A DNA stretch of 64,000 nt from JAJRPT01 sp964465945 (GCA_964465945.1 CAYXMM010000011.1:24302-88301); one strand, 5' to 3'. Shown: positions 20,001 through 27,706, counted from the stretch's first letter. Translations and numbers: made by a program. The notes: generated by a model from the letters alone, not told the origin.

Positions 20001-20188
20001 GTTTAAACTATTATTTAAATAGAAGTAAACTTAAAGAGAAAGATGACCCTAATACTATAATTAGTTCAAAATTTGATGAAATGGAAAGTGAAATATTTAA
20101 TGTCTTTACCAAATTCGATAGTTTGGATTTAGCGCATTTGAATAAGGTTAATAAATACTCACCACAAACAAGTTTATTAATTAGATGA
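17054..20188 (+). CDS. AddB-like PD-(D/E)XK nuclease with degenerate helicase domain
   Basis: The 1044 residues begin with I-I-V-Y-P-T-T-R, where active UvrD-type helicases have a Walker A loop; here it is missing, as in AddB-type subunits. A helicase motif remnant near 570-595 reads S-V-E-Q-A-R-G-V-D-R-K, followed by G-L-L-E-G-E-F-P. The C-terminal nuclease retains its catalytic set: His in T-I-N-H-E (about 767), Asp in G-N-I-D-R-V-D (about 897), and D-Y-K in V-V-D-Y-K-S-S (about 914-916). The four-Cys iron-sulfur cluster of classical AddB is absent. It is very rich in Asn, Lys, Ile and Tyr. A role in double-strand-break end processing is inferred. No addA lies in the window. Confidence 0.82.
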   Translation: MKYLIHSKLVEELSQYYNEKNIEEILISQEKQHSKNKTIIVYPTTRLKTYQEKEFINKLWENSKTPYSRDIFFNFSGFLSHIKHLTNFKEDKSLIKEDEFYAIMKLVYDEVELSYFAKENEKPRRKINNLLSSVIFGFLKKGVSLTDLESKLNDNSTNSDRLQDIILIYKTFLEKTSNYTNETKQIYDFNEFIINNNVDFSQLTNDIFYFEHFKEFNRNEIELLNTLFKHNLKLIINFKYLSKNNPSGNIFGIGYILSDCCTITELNNESEVYNNISTQLFSNNYDDNNVKSDTHSKINIVELENDKREIKYITTLVKKLIVEDNILPKDILILARNPKGYSKLLKNEFDKNSIPLNVSDRPALKESSIIDLIINYLKLIDANFKLLNLEKVIKSPFLVYDRDKININKFISITKKYRSFYGNYNERQDYFNKILNNNNNNEEIRGYISQLEYIFDFLHIINIKSSFSKADFLGLVTSFVNLLKLDNLNNIISSEGASFNDFLVTREKERIYSAIDALLVSIESVYDVNYKINNKLELRLSEIIEELDFIKEKNRFQIRELFDTSVTFTSVEQARGVDRKVTIICGLLEGEFPLHYKTDEVLGIDLTSSENKHIALEEELFFEAIFVNEALPEHLYLTYYNKKGVKDVIPSHFMNELKRVLNNNSINLINIEESGNFINKYSLIKIINKLNNIDSLLDNSIINGYLSELTQTNKYRIIGYKRNTFSASRLDNFYHFPYYFLYNSIFNMKELDSYEEEPMIKEVGTINHEILFELYTLLSNNSNLNNLSPFYLQSVNDNYNNIYPISFFNFDVEFIKSQLDKIINNVFNKFPQNEFFSLQKYISKKIILKILNNEINLKKSTDGFAFPSAFEFKFGYNNDNFTIQNTHSQTINFKGNIDRVDLDFDGSNLLLSVVDYKSSDKDIKYSSSFIKDEYSFQMFLYLKAMKSVLINNFKLIKDGVEYILNEDNVIYNYAAYYNINKISLNYYLNRSKLKEKDDPNTIISSKFDEMESEIFNVFTKFDSLDLAHLNKVNKYSPQTSLLIR

Positions 20189-21310
20189 TTAATATTCTAA
20201 TTTTCTATATGGAATGCAGAAAGTAATTTTAGTAAATTTGCCCTCTACGGATTCAATGTTAAATGTTCCATCGTGAAGTTCGACCATTCTTTTAGCAATC
20301 ACTAAGCCCAAGCCAACACCTTGTTGTTCGTACATTGTTCTTTCAAATTGCGTATAAGCACCAATATTGTTTATTTGTTCTTGGGACATTCCGCGACCTT
20401 TATCCTCTATTGAAATACAGAATGAGTGAGGAATTTCTTTGTCATTTAGCCACATTTTTATTGTAATTTCAGTTCCTTGTTGTGAGAATTTAAAAGCATT
20501 ATCAAGCAGTTCATCAACGACTTTATAGAAGCTTTCAGAGGACATTTCTAATAAGATTGAATCTGGGGCATCACCGATATTGACATCATCAAATCTATTA
20601 AATCGCATTCCAATTATGCTTACCATATCGAACATTAGTGCAGCTGGCTCGTGGGTTTCTTGCAATCTTAAGCGTTCTTGTAATTTTGGATTGCTTGCAT
20701 AAGATTCAATTCTTACATAAAGTAAAAAGTTTTCAGTGATTTTTAATAGTCTATCACAAGATGAAATAATGTCTGATGTTAATTCACTAACTTCTTCTGT
20801 TGTAAAAGAGGAGTTACTATTTTCTAATAATTTAGCTGAACCTTTAACTTGATTAATAACTGTTCGAAATTCGTGTGGTAAGGCGTAGTTTAAGTTTTTG
20901 CCTAATTCATCAACTTTTGATTGGATTTTGTCTTGGACGATTTGATTTTTTTTCCATTGTGAATCGATAGCGGCAAGTAATTCATCTCTGGTATATGGTT
21001 TAATAAGGAAATCGTCTGCACCGAGTTCCATACCCATACGCATATTTTGTTTTTCTGCGAATGCAGTAAGAAAAATAAAAGGGGTTGCGGAAGTTTCTTT
21101 GTTTTTTCTTAAGATATCAATAACACCATACCCGTCTAAATTTGGCATTGAGATATCGCAAAGAATTAAGTCAGGAAGATGTTCTTTGGCAGCAGCGACG
21201 CCTTCGACACCATCACTTGCTGTTACTACTTCATATCCTTCAAATGATAATAAGGTCGAAGTACTTTCTAAAATAAATTCTGCATCATCAATAACTAGTA
21301 TTTTTTTCAT
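20189..21310 (-). CDS. Response regulator fused to a histidine kinase (REC-HisKA-HATPase)
   Basis: The 373 residues start with a complete receiver domain: D8-D9, phosphoacceptor D52 in L-C-D-I-S-M-P, T/A switch and K104 in I-K-P-Y. A dimerisation helix follows with H146 in A-L-P-H-E-F-R-T, then an ATPase with D-N-A-F-K-F and two glycine boxes (D-K-G-R-G-M, G-V-G-L-G-L). It is cytosolic, with no membrane helix. This REC-first order suits a phosphorelay node that both receives and passes on signal. It is the third gene after trxB and tsaE (19-bp gap). Its stop abuts that of the convergent nuclease gene. Confidence 0.87.
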   Translation of the reverse strand: MKKILVIDDAEFILESTSTLLSFEGYEVVTASDGVEGVAAAKEHLPDLILCDISMPNLDGYGVIDILRKNKETSATPFIFLTAFAEKQNMRMGMELGADDFLIKPYTRDELLAAIDSQWKKNQIVQDKIQSKVDELGKNLNYALPHEFRTVINQVKGSAKLLENSNSSFTTEEVSELTSDIISSCDRLLKITENFLLYVRIESYASNPKLQERLRLQETHEPAALMFDMVSIIGMRFNRFDDVNIGDAPDSILLEMSSESFYKVVDELLDNAFKFSQQGTEITIKMWLNDKEIPHSFCISIEDKGRGMSQEQINNIGAYTQFERTMYEQQGVGLGLVIAKRMVELHDGTFNIESVEGKFTKITFCIPYRKLEY

Positions 21311-21329
21311 CTATTTCATCTCAAATATT

Positions 21330-21779
21330 TTAAAAATAGTGGTTAATTGTAATTTCCCTTTCATTCAAATCAATATTGTTTATATTTATTTTAATCTTTA
21401 TATGGTTCTCAGGCAGTTCATCATAGGAGTTTTCTGCCCATTCTATTAGCGTAATTGCTGAATCTTGAAACACATAATCATAATAGCCAATATTGATTAA
21501 TTCTTCCTGTTTTTTAATTCTATACAAATCTAAATGGTAAATTGTAAGTTCTTCTTCTTTACTTTTACCAATATACTCATTAATTATAGTGTAAGTTGGA
21601 CTTGAAACACCATAGTTAATATTAAAGTAATTACATATACCTCTAATGAACTCTGTCTTTCCTACTCCTAAATTTCCATAAAAAGCAATAATATCGCCTT
21701 TATTTAACATTTTAGCAAAATTAAAGCTAATATTTTTAGTTTCTTCAATACTTTTGCTAATATATTTTTCTTGCTTCAT
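21330..21779 (-). CDS. tsaE: tRNA threonylcarbamoyladenosine biosynthesis ATPase TsaE
   Basis: The 149 residues are the full-length P-loop protein TsaE. Walker A is G-N-L-G-V-G-K-T (35-42), followed by the family segment S-S-P-T-Y-T-I-I-N-E-Y, H-L-D-L-Y-R and L-I-E-W-A-E. TsaE drives the TsaBD complex that makes t6A at position 37 of ANN-decoding tRNAs. It sits 8 bp downstream of trxB in the same transcript, and no tsaB or tsaD is in the window. Confidence 0.95.
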   Translation of the reverse strand: MKQEKYISKSIEETKNISFNFAKMLNKGDIIAFYGNLGVGKTEFIRGICNYFNINYGVSSPTYTIINEYIGKSKEEELTIYHLDLYRIKKQEELINIGYYDYVFQDSAITLIEWAENSYDELPENHIKIKININNIDLNEREITINHYF

Positions 21780-21787
21780 TGATTAAA

Positions 21788-22735
21788 TTAAGAATGTTCT
21801 GCAAGCCATCTTTCTGCATCTATAGCTGCGGAACAACCAGTCCCCGCTGCTGTAACTGCTTGTCTATAAGTCCAATCCATAGCATCACCACAGGCAAAAA
21901 CACCTTCGATATTAGTATAAGTTGATTTACCTTTTGTCATAAGGTATCCAACTTCGTTCATATCGATTATTCCATTAAAAATCTCTGTGTTTGGTTTATG
22001 ACCGATTGCGATAAACACACCTCCGGCTTCGATTTCCCAAGTTTTACCAGTATTTACGTCTTTTAATCTTGCACCAGTCAAACGCTTTACTCCATTATTA
22101 TTAGTTCCTAAAAACTCATCTATCACAGCGTTTTCAATAATTTCTATTTTTTTATGATTTCTTGTTCTTTCAAGCATAATTTTAGATGCTCTGAAATTAC
22201 TACTTCTATTTATAAGAGTAACTTTTTCTCCGAAGTTAGTTAAATAATTAGCTTCTTCCATTGCAGTGTCTCCTCCACCAATGACAATTATATTCTTTTC
22301 GCCTCGGAAAAAGAACCCATCACAGGTAGCACAAGCAGAAATGCCGGCGCCCCAGAAGAAGTCTTCTGATTCTAAGTTTAATAACTTAGCAGTAGCACCA
22401 GTGGCAATAATTACTGCATCAGATGTATATTTTTTTCTATCAGTAGTCATTTTAAAGGGTCTGCTTGAAAAATCAACTTCAGTAACGGTTTCAAATCTTG
22501 TTTCAGCGCCAAATTTAGTTGCTTGTTTTTTAAATTCTTCCATCATTTCAGGACCCATAATTCCATTTGGATAGCCAGGGTAGTTCTCAACGTCGGTTGT
22601 GATAGTTAATTGTCCTCCTGGTTGTTGTCCTTCGAAAATTAGAGTATCTAAACTCGCTCTCGAAGTATATAAGCCCGCTGTGAAGCCCGCTGGACCTGAA
22701 CCAATTATAATTACTCGTCTATGTTCTACCATCAT
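21788..22735 (-). CDS. trxB: Thioredoxin-disulfide reductase
   Basis: This low-molecular-weight, 315-residue NADPH flavoprotein reduces thioredoxin. The FAD loop G-S-G-P-A-G is near the N-terminus, the NADPH loop G-G-G-D-T-A is in the middle, and the redox pair C135-A-T-C138 matches the bacterial enzymes in position. C-G-D-A near the C-terminus completes the FAD site. Two ATG codons are adjacent; the GAGGAA ribosome-binding sequence is better spaced for the second, so the protein may start at residue 2. It heads the trxB-tsaE-kinase run. A regulated-looking promoter lies upstream. Confidence 0.97.
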   Translation of the reverse strand: MMVEHRRVIIIGSGPAGFTAGLYTSRASLDTLIFEGQQPGGQLTITTDVENYPGYPNGIMGPEMMEEFKKQATKFGAETRFETVTEVDFSSRPFKMTTDRKKYTSDAVIIATGATAKLLNLESEDFFWGAGISACATCDGFFFRGEKNIIVIGGGDTAMEEANYLTNFGEKVTLINRSSNFRASKIMLERTRNHKKIEIIENAVIDEFLGTNNNGVKRLTGARLKDVNTGKTWEIEAGGVFIAIGHKPNTEIFNGIIDMNEVGYLMTKGKSTYTNIEGVFACGDAMDWTYRQAVTAAGTGCSAAIDAERWLAEHS

Positions 22736-22797
22736 TTCCTCTATTATTTATCTTAACTTATTTATTTTTATTTCTAAAATTATCATATTAAATTTGA

Positions 22798-22832
22798 ATA
22801 CAAAAATAATTAATCTTTGTATCAAAATCAAA
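22798..22832 (-). promoter_or_regulatory. Candidate trxB promoter overlapped by a palindrome
   Basis: On the minus strand, TTTG (22832-22829), a 20-bp spacer and TATTTTTG (22808-22801) fit the Bacteroidota -33/-7 consensus. The perfect inverted repeat ATACAAA-N11-TTTGTAT (22798-22822) covers the -7 box and so could be an operator. The promoter match is by eye, and the binding protein is unknown. Confidence 0.4.
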
Positions 22833-22876
22833 AATATAATTTTAATTATTTTTAAATAGTTGTAAAATTAATTAAA

Positions 22877-23815
22877 TCAACTAATTTTATTTAATACTTC
22901 AAGTGAGTTTCGTTTCATTCCGCTAAGTTTAGTTCTTTTAACTGGACTTGACATAAATCTAATACTAAACTCCTCTTCTTCCATATTAACTAGGTCTTCT
23001 AATTTGATTGAAACTTCATTATTCCTTGGTAAAAAGTCGAGTTCTTTCGAAATTAGATTTCTATGATTATTCCAAGGGCATACTTGCTGACAAATATCAC
23101 AACCAAAAATCCAGTTATTCAAATTTTCAGAAATGTGTTTAGGAAGTTTTTCGTCTCTATTTTCTATAGTCCAGTAAGATAGGCATTTGTTTGCATCTAC
23201 GACTTTATTTTCGATTATTGCATTAGTTGGACAAGCATCAATACATTTAGTGCATTCACCACAATAATCTCTATATGGCTTATCGGCTGGTATTTCAATA
23301 TTTAAAAAGCCGACAGAGATAAAGAAATATGAACCTAATGACCTGTTAATAACAAGTCCATTTTTACCCTGCCAACCGAGTCCTGACCTTACCGCCCATT
23401 GCTTATCTAAACAAGGACCTGTATCGGTGTAAAATTTTGATTTAATACCTAAAGTTTCAAGTTCTGTTCTAAATTTTTTATTTCGTTTATCAAGAATTTT
23501 ATGATAATCTCTCCCCCAAGCATAGCGAGAAATCTTACCAAAACCATCTGTTTCAATATGGCTAATTCCAAAGTTGTAAGAACTTGCCATTACAATAACT
23601 GACTTGATTTCTGGAAAAATTAATTGTGGGTCTTCGCGTTTGTCGACATTACTTTCCATCCAAAGCATATCTACATTATAATTCTTAGCAAGAAAAGATT
23701 TGAAGTATTCTATTTCTTTTGATAGTTTATCATATTTCGCAAATTTTATTAAGTCAAAACCTAAATCACTCGCAATTTGAGTAATTTTACTTTTTATATC
23801 AGCAAATTCTTCCAT
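22877..23815 (-). CDS. queG: tRNA epoxyqueuosine(34) reductase
   Basis: The 312-residue cobalamin and iron-sulfur enzyme carries out the last step of queuosine synthesis, reducing epoxyqueuosine in tRNA. Two [4Fe-4S] motifs are intact: C-G-E-C-T-K-C-I-D-A-C-P and, later, C-D-I-C-Q-Q-V-C-P-W-N. The N-terminal D-K-R-E-D-P and C-L-D-K-Q-W-A-V-R-S-G-L-G-W-Q-G-K-N segments are typical of the family. It is single-copy in the window, and no other queuosine gene adjoins it. The purM terminator lies just upstream of it. Confidence 0.95.
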   Translation of the reverse strand: MEEFADIKSKITQIASDLGFDLIKFAKYDKLSKEIEYFKSFLAKNYNVDMLWMESNVDKREDPQLIFPEIKSVIVMASSYNFGISHIETDGFGKISRYAWGRDYHKILDKRNKKFRTELETLGIKSKFYTDTGPCLDKQWAVRSGLGWQGKNGLVINRSLGSYFFISVGFLNIEIPADKPYRDYCGECTKCIDACPTNAIIENKVVDANKCLSYWTIENRDEKLPKHISENLNNWIFGCDICQQVCPWNNHRNLISKELDFLPRNNEVSIKLEDLVNMEEEEFSIRFMSSPVKRTKLSGMKRNSLEVLNKIS

Positions 23816-23842
23816 TTACAAATTTACTAAATTTTTAAATGT

Positions 23843-23870
23843 AAAAAAAAAAAGAGGCGATTGCCTCTTT
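23843..23870 (-). terminator. Rho-independent terminator of purM
   Basis: AAAGAGGC (23851-23858) and GCCTCTTT (23863-23870) form an 8-bp stem with a GATT loop. The minus strand then runs into eight T (complement of 23843-23850). It ends the GT2-purM transcript just before queG. Confidence 0.88.
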
Positions 23871-23873
23871 GAA

Positions 23874-24863
23874 TTATTCTACACTTCCGATTATTTTAGG
23901 ATTTGAACCCGAGCAAGCTTTCATTACTTCATCGACATATTTTTTATCAACTATTAGAATCATTCCTATGCCAAGATTAAATACTTTTCTCATCTCTTCA
24001 TCACTAATTTTGCCTGTTTCTTGAATAAGATTAAAAATAAAAGGAATTTCCCAAGAGTTCCAATCAATTTTTAAAGATAAAGGATTTCTAACCACTCGGC
24101 TTGTGTTTCCAATAATTCCACCACCAGTTATATGACTTATTCCGTTTAATAAGCCCTTATCTGCAAGAGGGTGAACTTCTTTCAAATATGATTTATGAAT
24201 TGAAAGTAATTCAGATGCAAGAGTTGTTCCTCTATCTTCGAAATGGTGATTTAAGCTATATGCGCTTAATAAAACTTTTCTAGCGAGAGAGTAGCCATTT
24301 GTTTGAAGTCCAGAGGATTCAAGTCCTATCAGTATATTCCCTTTTTCAACTTTATCGCCTGTTATAGCTTTTGCTTTATCTACAACACCAACAATAGTTC
24401 CTGAAACATCGAAATCACCATCAGCATAAATACCAGGCATTTCTGCAGTCTCACCACCAATTAAAGCACAATCATTTTCATAGCATGCAGTAGCAAATCC
24501 TTTAACTACTTCTGCACCCATATCAGGGTCAAGCTTTCCTGTTGCGAAGTAATCTAAAAAGAAAAGTGGCTTTGCTCCACAGCATAAAATATCATTAGTA
24601 CAATGATTTACAAGACATTGACCGATTGTGCCATAAATACCAGCTTCCGCTGCAATTTTCAATTTAGTTCCAACACCATCGACAGAGGAAACTAAAACTG
24701 GTCTTTCATAGCCAGCAAAATCAGCTTCGTAAAAGCCACCGAAAAGCCCAAGTCCGCTTAAAACTTTATTATTATGAGTTTTCTTGACGTACGGCTTAAT
24801 CATTTCAACCATTTTTTCGCCGGCATCTATATCAACGCCAGCTGCTTTATAAGTATTTTCCAT
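23874..24863 (-). CDS. purM: Phosphoribosylformylglycinamidine cyclo-ligase
   Basis: PurM closes the imidazole ring to form aminoimidazole ribotide (AIR) in purine synthesis, using ATP. The 329 residues are near the family length and carry the N-terminal Y-K-A-A-G-V-D-I-D-A-G, V-D-G-V-G-T-K-L-K-I-A, C-V-N-H-C-T-N-D-I, G-G-E-T-A-E-M-P-G and the C-terminal H-I-T-G-G-G. It is the second gene of a run starting with the family 2 glycosyltransferase, 9 bp away, and a strong terminator follows. No other pur genes are in the window. Confidence 0.97.
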   Translation of the reverse strand: MENTYKAAGVDIDAGEKMVEMIKPYVKKTHNNKVLSGLGLFGGFYEADFAGYERPVLVSSVDGVGTKLKIAAEAGIYGTIGQCLVNHCTNDILCCGAKPLFFLDYFATGKLDPDMGAEVVKGFATACYENDCALIGGETAEMPGIYADGDFDVSGTIVGVVDKAKAITGDKVEKGNILIGLESSGLQTNGYSLARKVLLSAYSLNHHFEDRGTTLASELLSIHKSYLKEVHPLADKGLLNGISHITGGGIIGNTSRVVRNPLSLKIDWNSWEIPFIFNLIQETGKISDEEMRKVFNLGIGMILIVDKKYVDEVMKACSGSNPKIIGSVE

Positions 24864-24872
24864 TTTTTCCTT

Positions 24873-25610
24873 TTATCGAACGAGTTCCCACTCTTTTGAA
24901 TAAGATTTTCCAGTAAACATCACAGCAATACCATTTAAAAACCATTTTAAAATTGTGTTAAAATACCCTTTCTGTCTAAATCGACGTGGAGATTCTAAAA
25001 CAATTATATCATTAGCAAAAGTAACTTTTTCAGTTTTTGCAATTCGTCTAAATAAGTCAAAGTCTTCACCAGCAGCAATATTTGGGTTGTACCCCCCTAC
25101 TTTATTGAAGTTTTCTTTATATAAAATCTGACACTCACCACGTCCCATTCCTAAGCCAATTACATTTAGTAATTTAAAGTAAGAATTAAAGAAAGCATAG
25201 AAACATAAATCTTTGAATCCTTTGTCTTCAGGGAATGGCTCAACTTTACCAGCAAGAGCGCTTGATTTTGAATAAATTTTACCTTTACCAAAATCAGCAA
25301 TTTTTCTTAAAAAAACTTCTGTATTCTTTGGCATAGTGTCAGCATTAATAAAAACTAATACGTTTCCATTTGCTTGCTCGGCACCAAGGTTCCGCCCTTC
25401 ACCAATAGTCTGCCTTTCGCCAGTCAAATTATTCACCACCTTAACATCAAAACTTTTAAGAATATTCAGAGTATCGTCAAAAGAGCCACCATCAGAGATG
25501 ATAATCTCGAAATTAAATTGTCCCTTAAATTTCAAAAGTTCGCTGAGGAGTCCTCCGATTAATTTTTCTTCATTATAAGCTGGAATAATAATACTAAAAT
25601 CGAACTGCAA
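24873..25610 (-). CDS. Family 2 glycosyltransferase
   Basis: The 245-residue GT-A fold protein has I-I-I-P-A-Y-N-E-E near the N-terminus, I-I-I-S-D-G-G-S-F-D-D-T, the metal-binding N-A-D-T-M-P near 90 (NAD in place of the usual DXD), and A-A-G-E-D-F-D-L-F-R-R for acceptor binding. One hydrophobic helix near the C-terminus may anchor it. The substrate is unknown. Its promoter region contains one copy of a 27-bp sequence that recurs 1.04 kb upstream, on the far side of the decayed gene pair. Confidence 0.85.
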   Translation of the reverse strand: MQFDFSIIIPAYNEEKLIGGLLSELLKFKGQFNFEIIISDGGSFDDTLNILKSFDVKVVNNLTGERQTIGEGRNLGAEQANGNVLVFINADTMPKNTEVFLRKIADFGKGKIYSKSSALAGKVEPFPEDKGFKDLCFYAFFNSYFKLLNVIGLGMGRGECQILYKENFNKVGGYNPNIAAGEDFDLFRRIAKTEKVTFANDIIVLESPRRFRQKGYFNTILKWFLNGIAVMFTGKSYSKEWELVR

Positions 25611-25637
25611 ATTAATTTTCTTTTTGTTAAATTAGAA

Positions 25638-25664
25638 TTTCAAATATAAGGAATTTTTAAAAGT
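25638..25664. repeat. 27-bp direct repeat, left copy (promoter-like)
   Basis: Positions 25638-25664 are identical to 26682-26708. On the minus strand the repeat contains TATATTTG, a match to the Bacteroidota -7 box, 28 bp upstream of the glycosyltransferase ATG, so it is probably that gene's promoter. The two copies bracket the pseudogene pair. Confidence 0.85.
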
Positions 25665-25727
25665 GATGTGTGAAAATTGAAATTGAAATTATAAATGAGA
25701 GATAATTGAACAATTTAATTGTGCTAA

Positions 25728-26339
25728 TTATTTATTTTTAACTTTGTATTCTACAACCCAAGCGATCATACTTTCAATAATATCTTTAAATATTAAAGCA
25801 TTTATATCATTTGGGTTATACTTCTCACTTTCTAAGCTAGTTACATAATCAAGAGTAAATTCATTGTATGCAAACCAAATTTCTTTGTATTTTGGAATAT
25901 TTTCTATATTTATTTTAAACCAGTCCCTAATTATTTTAATTATTTCTTCAGATTCATTTCTATGTGCTTTAATATTATTACCTGAGATATCGGACATTAC
26001 TTTTTGATATCTATAAGGTTCTTTATCTAATATTAAAATTTGTTTTGAAGAGTAGATTGAGTTTTAAAATTTTAAACTAAAATCAATACCACACTCAAAA
26101 GGCATATTGAATCTTGGCAAACCATTTTGTAAGGTTTCCATCCTCGAAATATCATGAATAGAATACAACGACTTCATCATTAAATCTTTTATTCTATGTA
26201 AACGTACTTCACCTGAGTTTGCCGTTTCAGAAATTTGAGGTGATAAGTCTAAGTAAATTATTGTAAAAAGTATAGATTTTAAAAGTGGAAAATATTCATT
26301 ATCAAAAGGGCAATTAATAAACACATTCTTTAAATTCAT
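25728..26339 (-). pseudogene. Conserved FINCPFD-family protein, interrupted by an in-frame TAA
   Basis: Two open segments (26339-26067 and 25997-25728) lie in the same frame and join across a single TAA at 26066-26064 (codon 92). Reading through gives a continuous 203-residue protein of normal family length. The first part has F-I-N-C-P-F-D, I-H-D-I-S-R and L-P-R-F-N-M-P-F-E. The second continues I-L-I-L-D-K-E-P-Y-R-Y-Q-K, then S-D-I-S-G-N-N-I-K-A-H. I recognise these as signatures of a widespread bacterial family of unknown function. The break is a substitution-type nonsense codon rather than a frameshift. An intact gene would follow the DUF2188 gene by 11 bp. Confidence 0.75.
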
Positions 26340-26350
26340 TTATTTGCCTT

Positions 26351-26590
26351 CTAATTTTCTAAGATTGAACCATCTTTTTTATGGATTATTATTTTCTTTG
26401 AAGTTTTTACTCTATTTACACTTTCAATAGCTTCTTCCAATGTGTTCGCTAATGAATATACTTTTTTGGTACCTTCTTTTTTTATCGCCCATTTACTTCA
26501 AGTAGGTATGATATGTATATTGCCACTTTTTGTTGAAGCAGCTAATTTCAACCTACTTTTTAGCTTAGTAATATCTTTTGTTGGTGGCAT
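26351..26590 (-). pseudogene. DUF2188-like protein, interrupted by an in-frame TGA
   Basis: Read from ATG 26590 with AAGGA upstream, an 80-codon frame ends at TAG 26351 and is broken only by TGA at 26500-26498 (codon 31). The pieces join as I-H-I-I-P-T-(stop)-S-K-W-A-I-K-K-E-G, then E-E-A-I-E-S-V and I-I-I-H-K-K-D-G-S-I. This is the compact DUF2188 fold, in which Gly commonly precedes the W-A-V-K strand, so GGA to TGA is the simplest mutation. It is upstream of, and probably co-transcribed with, the FINCPFD-family gene, which is broken in the same manner. Confidence 0.7.
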
Positions 26591-26681
26591 TATAATCCTT
26601 GATAAAATTAAAATTCCATGAAATTAATTTAAAATATTTTAAATTTTTCATATATCTAAACGAAAAATTAAAAAAGTTACT

Positions 26682-26708
26682 TTTCAAATATAAGGAATTT
26701 TTAAAAGT
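26682..26708. repeat. 27-bp direct repeat, right copy
   Basis: Identical over 27 bases to 25638-25664 and in the same orientation. Here the promoter-like TATATTTG on the minus strand sits about 95 bp upstream of the DUF2188 ATG. The flanking bases differ from those of the left copy, so the identity is confined to the repeat. Confidence 0.85.
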
Positions 26709-26795
26709 TAATAGAATATTAAAAATGATTGTTTTTCATTTGGGAATCAAAGACTGCTAAAAGAATGTCAGGAATGTAATTTGTGGAAAATTTAA

Positions 26796-26840
26796 AATAA
26801 AGGGTTGAATCTTAATTTAAACTAAATTCAACCCTTTATT
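26796..26840 (-). terminator. Terminator of the MerR-family gene
   Basis: A 15-bp perfect stem joins 26796-26810 with 26826-26840, around a 15-base AT loop. The minus strand continues into a T-rich stretch. It lies immediately after the stop of the regulator gene. Confidence 0.75.
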
Positions 26841-26842
26841 TG

Positions 26843-27595
26843 CTATAAGTTATTCTCTACATAGTAGTTCATTGCTTCTTTTAAGAATTTTCCCATTTCA
26901 GGATATTCAATGCCGTTGATTGTAGTGAATCGATTATCTTCAATGTATAGGTCTGCTAATCCGAGATACTGCTCTTTTTCTATGTCTTCAATTTCAACAC
27001 CCCAAAAAAGTGAAATTAAATGGAAATGTTGGTTGATTAAAACTTGGACTTCATTTGAATCTGTGGGAAGTTTAGTGCTTTCAGCAAGTTCTTGCCATAA
27101 TTCTTTAAATTCTTGATTTAATTCATCAAAGTCTATTTTGTCCATCTTAATTAAATTATTTTCAGATTGATGGACTTTATCGCCCCATCGAGATATTGCT
27201 TCTTCTCTTAATTCTTTTGATTCAGGGAAGCCCGCATATAATTCTTCAATTTTCATAGAGATACCTTTATTTAGTTTTACAATAGTTTTTTCAAGAGTAA
27301 CAAGGATATTTTTAAACATTTTTTGCTTTTTTAACAAATTTACTTTTTGAACTTCTAAGGACTTAACTAAATCGAAATCTGATTTATCTAGAATTTTTTT
27401 GATTTCGTTTAAGTTATAGTCGAGGGCTTTATAGAATAAAATTTGTTGTAGGCGTAAAGTGTCATCTTCGTTATATAAGCGATAGCCTGATTCTAAGATT
27501 TCACTTGGAAGTAATAGTTCAATTTCTTCATAGTATCGCAAAGTTCGGATACTAACTCCGCTTTTCTTAGCAAGGACACCAATTTTCACTAACAT
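26843..27595 (-). CDS. MerR-family regulator with TipAS drug-binding domain
   Basis: The 250 residues begin with a MerR winged helix (about 1-70: S-I-R-T-L-R-Y-Y-E-E-I-E-L-L, G-Y-R-L-Y-N-E-D-D). A dimerising coiled coil follows (80-110), then a TipAS-type all-helical domain (about 135-250) with S-R-W-G-D-K-V and the N-Q-H-F-H-L-I-S-L-F-W-G heme/globin-like core. TipA proteins sense thiopeptide antibiotics or other bulky ligands and activate efflux or self-control promoters. No transporter adjoins it here, so it probably regulates itself and distant genes. Confidence 0.9.
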   Translation of the reverse strand: MLVKIGVLAKKSGVSIRTLRYYEEIELLLPSEILESGYRLYNEDDTLRLQQILFYKALDYNLNEIKKILDKSDFDLVKSLEVQKVNLLKKQKMFKNILVTLEKTIVKLNKGISMKIEELYAGFPESKELREEAISRWGDKVHQSENNLIKMDKIDFDELNQEFKELWQELAESTKLPTDSNEVQVLINQHFHLISLFWGVEIEDIEKEQYLGLADLYIEDNRFTTINGIEYPEMGKFLKEAMNYYVENNL

Positions 27596-27676
27596 TTTGC
27601 TACTCTGATAAAAAATAATTGCAAATCTAAATAATTACGTTAGGTACGAGTCAAGTATTATTTTTAATAAAAATAA

Positions 27677-27706
27677 AAAAGTCCATTTACTCTTAAATGG
27701 ACTTTT
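27677..27706 (-). terminator. Rho-independent terminator of rpsD
   Basis: A 13-bp perfect stem (27677-27689 with 27694-27706) and a 4-base loop are followed on the minus strand by a T run (complement of the A-rich 27665-27676). Confidence 0.88.
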
